Shown one piece after another: positions 63,082 through 64,000 of a DNA stretch of 64,000 bases (position 1 is the stretch's first letter; every line of letters begins with the position of its first letter). The stretch comes from Gemmobacter nectariphilus DSM 15620 (GTDB taxonomy: Bacteria; Pseudomonadota; Alphaproteobacteria; Rhodobacterales; Rhodobacteraceae). A model generated the notes under the pieces. It had not been told where the DNA came from. It ran no database searches and saw only the letters and a list, made by a program, of their open reading frames with translations. The position numbers and the translations under genes were made by a program. The stretch is from the NCBI RefSeq assembly GCF_000429765.1, contig NZ_AUCM01000011.1, forward strand, positions 1 to 64,000, written 5' to 3'.

Positions 63082-64000
63082 TCAGGGCCGGGGCACCAGC
63101 GGCGGCGCCAGATCGGCCGGCAGCGGACAGGTATAGGGCGTCACCGCCAGCCTTTGCGCATGTTCCGCCTTGGCCTCGGCCAAGAGCCCCGCATCCGCCA
63201 GCAGCTTTTGCGCCAGCCGGCCCATCGCCTTGGCGGCATGGGTCATGCCCTTGTGCGCCATGCCCGACTTGCCCTGCGCCGTCAGCTGCCAGCTGTGGAA
63301 CGGCGTGCCGATGGCGCAGGTCGCGACCAGAACCTCGGTCGTCGGCACCTTCCAGGTCACGTCCCCCACATCGGTCGAGCCGATCATCACCTCGCCACCC
63401 GGACGCATCGGCACCACCCAGTCGCACAGCGGAACCTCCATCTGCGGCATCTGCCCGACGGCGCGCCATTCGCTGGCAATATCGCTCTCGCTCAGGGTCG
63501 CGCGGATCCGCTGGGCATAGGCGCGGTCCTCGTCGTCAAAGGGAACCCCGCCGATCTCGTCCAGCACACTCTGCATGGCACGGTCGAGCGTCAGGTTTTC
63601 CAGATGGTTCGACACCGCCGAGAAAATCTTTGCCTCGACCTTGGTCTCGGTCATCAGCGCGGCACCTTCGGCGACCTTCTTCACCCGCTCGACCAAGGAC
63701 AGCATCTCGGCCAGCTTCAGCGCCCGGATCGAATAGCGCACCTTGGCGCGGGCCTGCACCACGTTCGGAGCGGTGCCGCCGGTTTCCAGATAGGCATAGT
63801 GGATCCGCGCATCCTGCGGCGCATGTTCGCGCAGGTAGTTCACGCCCACCGACATCAGTTCCACCGCATCCAGCGCCGACCGGCCCAGATGCGGCGTCGC
63901 GGCAGCATGGGCGGCCCGGCCGGTAAAGGTGAAATCCATCCGCGTGTTGGCCAGCGCCAGCGGATCATCCACCCGCGTCATGCAGCTGGGGTGCCAGGTC
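63082..64000 (-). CDS. abgB: AbgB-like M20 aminobenzoyl-glutamate hydrolase subunit (5' end outside window)
   Basis: The C-terminal 306 codons of an M20D peptidase are present and the frame runs off the end of the window. The segment TWHPSC, then FTGRAAHAAATPHLGRSALDAVELM, ARIHYAYLETGGTAPNVVQA and GSTDVGDVTWKVPT match AbgB, a subunit that with AbgA cleaves p-aminobenzoyl-glutamate; AbgB-like proteins also occur alone as general acyl-amino acid hydrolases. The metal-binding N-terminal part is not in view. An internal ATG at 63981 is not the start because the family match continues upstream. Confidence 0.82.
   Translation of the reverse strand, partial: TWHPSCMTRVDDPLALANTRMDFTFTGRAAHAAATPHLGRSALDAVELMSVGVNYLREHAPQDARIHYAYLETGGTAPNVVQARAKVRYSIRALKLAEMLSLVERVKKVAEGAALMTETKVEAKIFSAVSNHLENLTLDRAMQSVLDEIGGVPFDDEDRAYAQRIRATLSESDIASEWRAVGQMPQMEVPLCDWVVPMRPGGEVMIGSTDVGDVTWKVPTTEVLVATCAIGTPFHSWQLTAQGKSGMAHKGMTHAAKAMGRLAQKLLADAGLLAEAKAEHAQRLAVTPYTCPLPADLAPPLVPRP

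Overview
This 64-kb, GC-rich window looks like chromosome from an alphaproteobacterium, most likely Rhodobacteraceae (Paracoccus/Rhodobacter-like). The signs are the str operon order rpsL-rpsG-fusA-tuf, a COQ9 protein, an SdhE-type flavinylation factor, an LdtR-like MarR regulator, many ATGA-coupled operons, and short palindromic intergenic repeats of a kind I associate with this family. I saw no rRNA, tRNA, CRISPR, transposase or phage genes. The family assignment is inference; no marker tree could be run.

Region 1 (1-6.5 kb) is housekeeping: tuf, fusA, rpsG and rpsL on the minus strand behind a strong promoter at 4505-4533, then lolA, a patatin-like phospholipase and a DUF167 gene. Region 2 (6.55-16.8 kb) is a nicotinate-type catabolic cluster. 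A two-subunit molybdenum hydroxylase with three fused cytochrome c motifs (NicA/NicB-like) is followed by 6-hydroxynicotinate reductase, a UPF0280 protein, two DUF1185 paralogues, an RpiB-like protein, a MarR regulator and an enamidase. Aerobic-type hydroxylation is thus joined to a reductive ring opening best known from Eubacterium barkeri. GTTAG-N4-CTAAC-like sites lie in front of nicA, hnr and ena and suggest one MarR regulon.

Region 3 (16.9-22.3 kb) holds trmJ, a TfoX-domain gene, a ThiE-like gene, ghrA, a DUF2798 gene and a hybrid sensor kinase coupled to a small membrane protein. Region 4 (22.3-37.5 kb) is a catabolic island: a Dpp/Opp-type transporter, two paralogous ArgE-like M20 deacylases, a DadA-like oxidase, a metallohydrolase, two PLP enzymes, an M20 dipeptidase-like enzyme and a GntR/FCD regulator. 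Four copies of TGATCAAAnnATM sit in front of its transcription units, which suggests a local regulon. The substrate is probably a peptide or N-acyl amino acid, but it is not determined.

Region 5 (37.7-48.6 kb) is mixed core: selO, bactofilin, thioesterase, enoyl-CoA hydratase, VanZ, aspartate aminotransferase, sdhE, an LdtR-like regulator, a quinone oxidoreductase, COQ9, rpsU and leuA. leuA is preceded by a 28-codon leader peptide with four consecutive Leu codons. Region 6 (48.6-62.9 kb) looks like a D-peptide or peptidoglycan-fragment scavenging cluster: a complete Dpp-type ABC transporter, a YtcJ-type amidohydrolase, a LysR regulator, three different aminopeptidases (M55 DppA-like, P1 DmpA-like, and a serine DAP-like enzyme), a UMF1 exporter/permease and the murein endopeptidase MepA. 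The window ends inside an AbgB-like gene.

Two families of intergenic repeats recur: a GGATATTT element, often next to a long GC hairpin (nine copies), and a GGCGGGG/CCCCGCC palindrome with a CTAC tail. A 9 x 8-bp tandem repeat lies at the 3' end of the quinone oxidoreductase gene.
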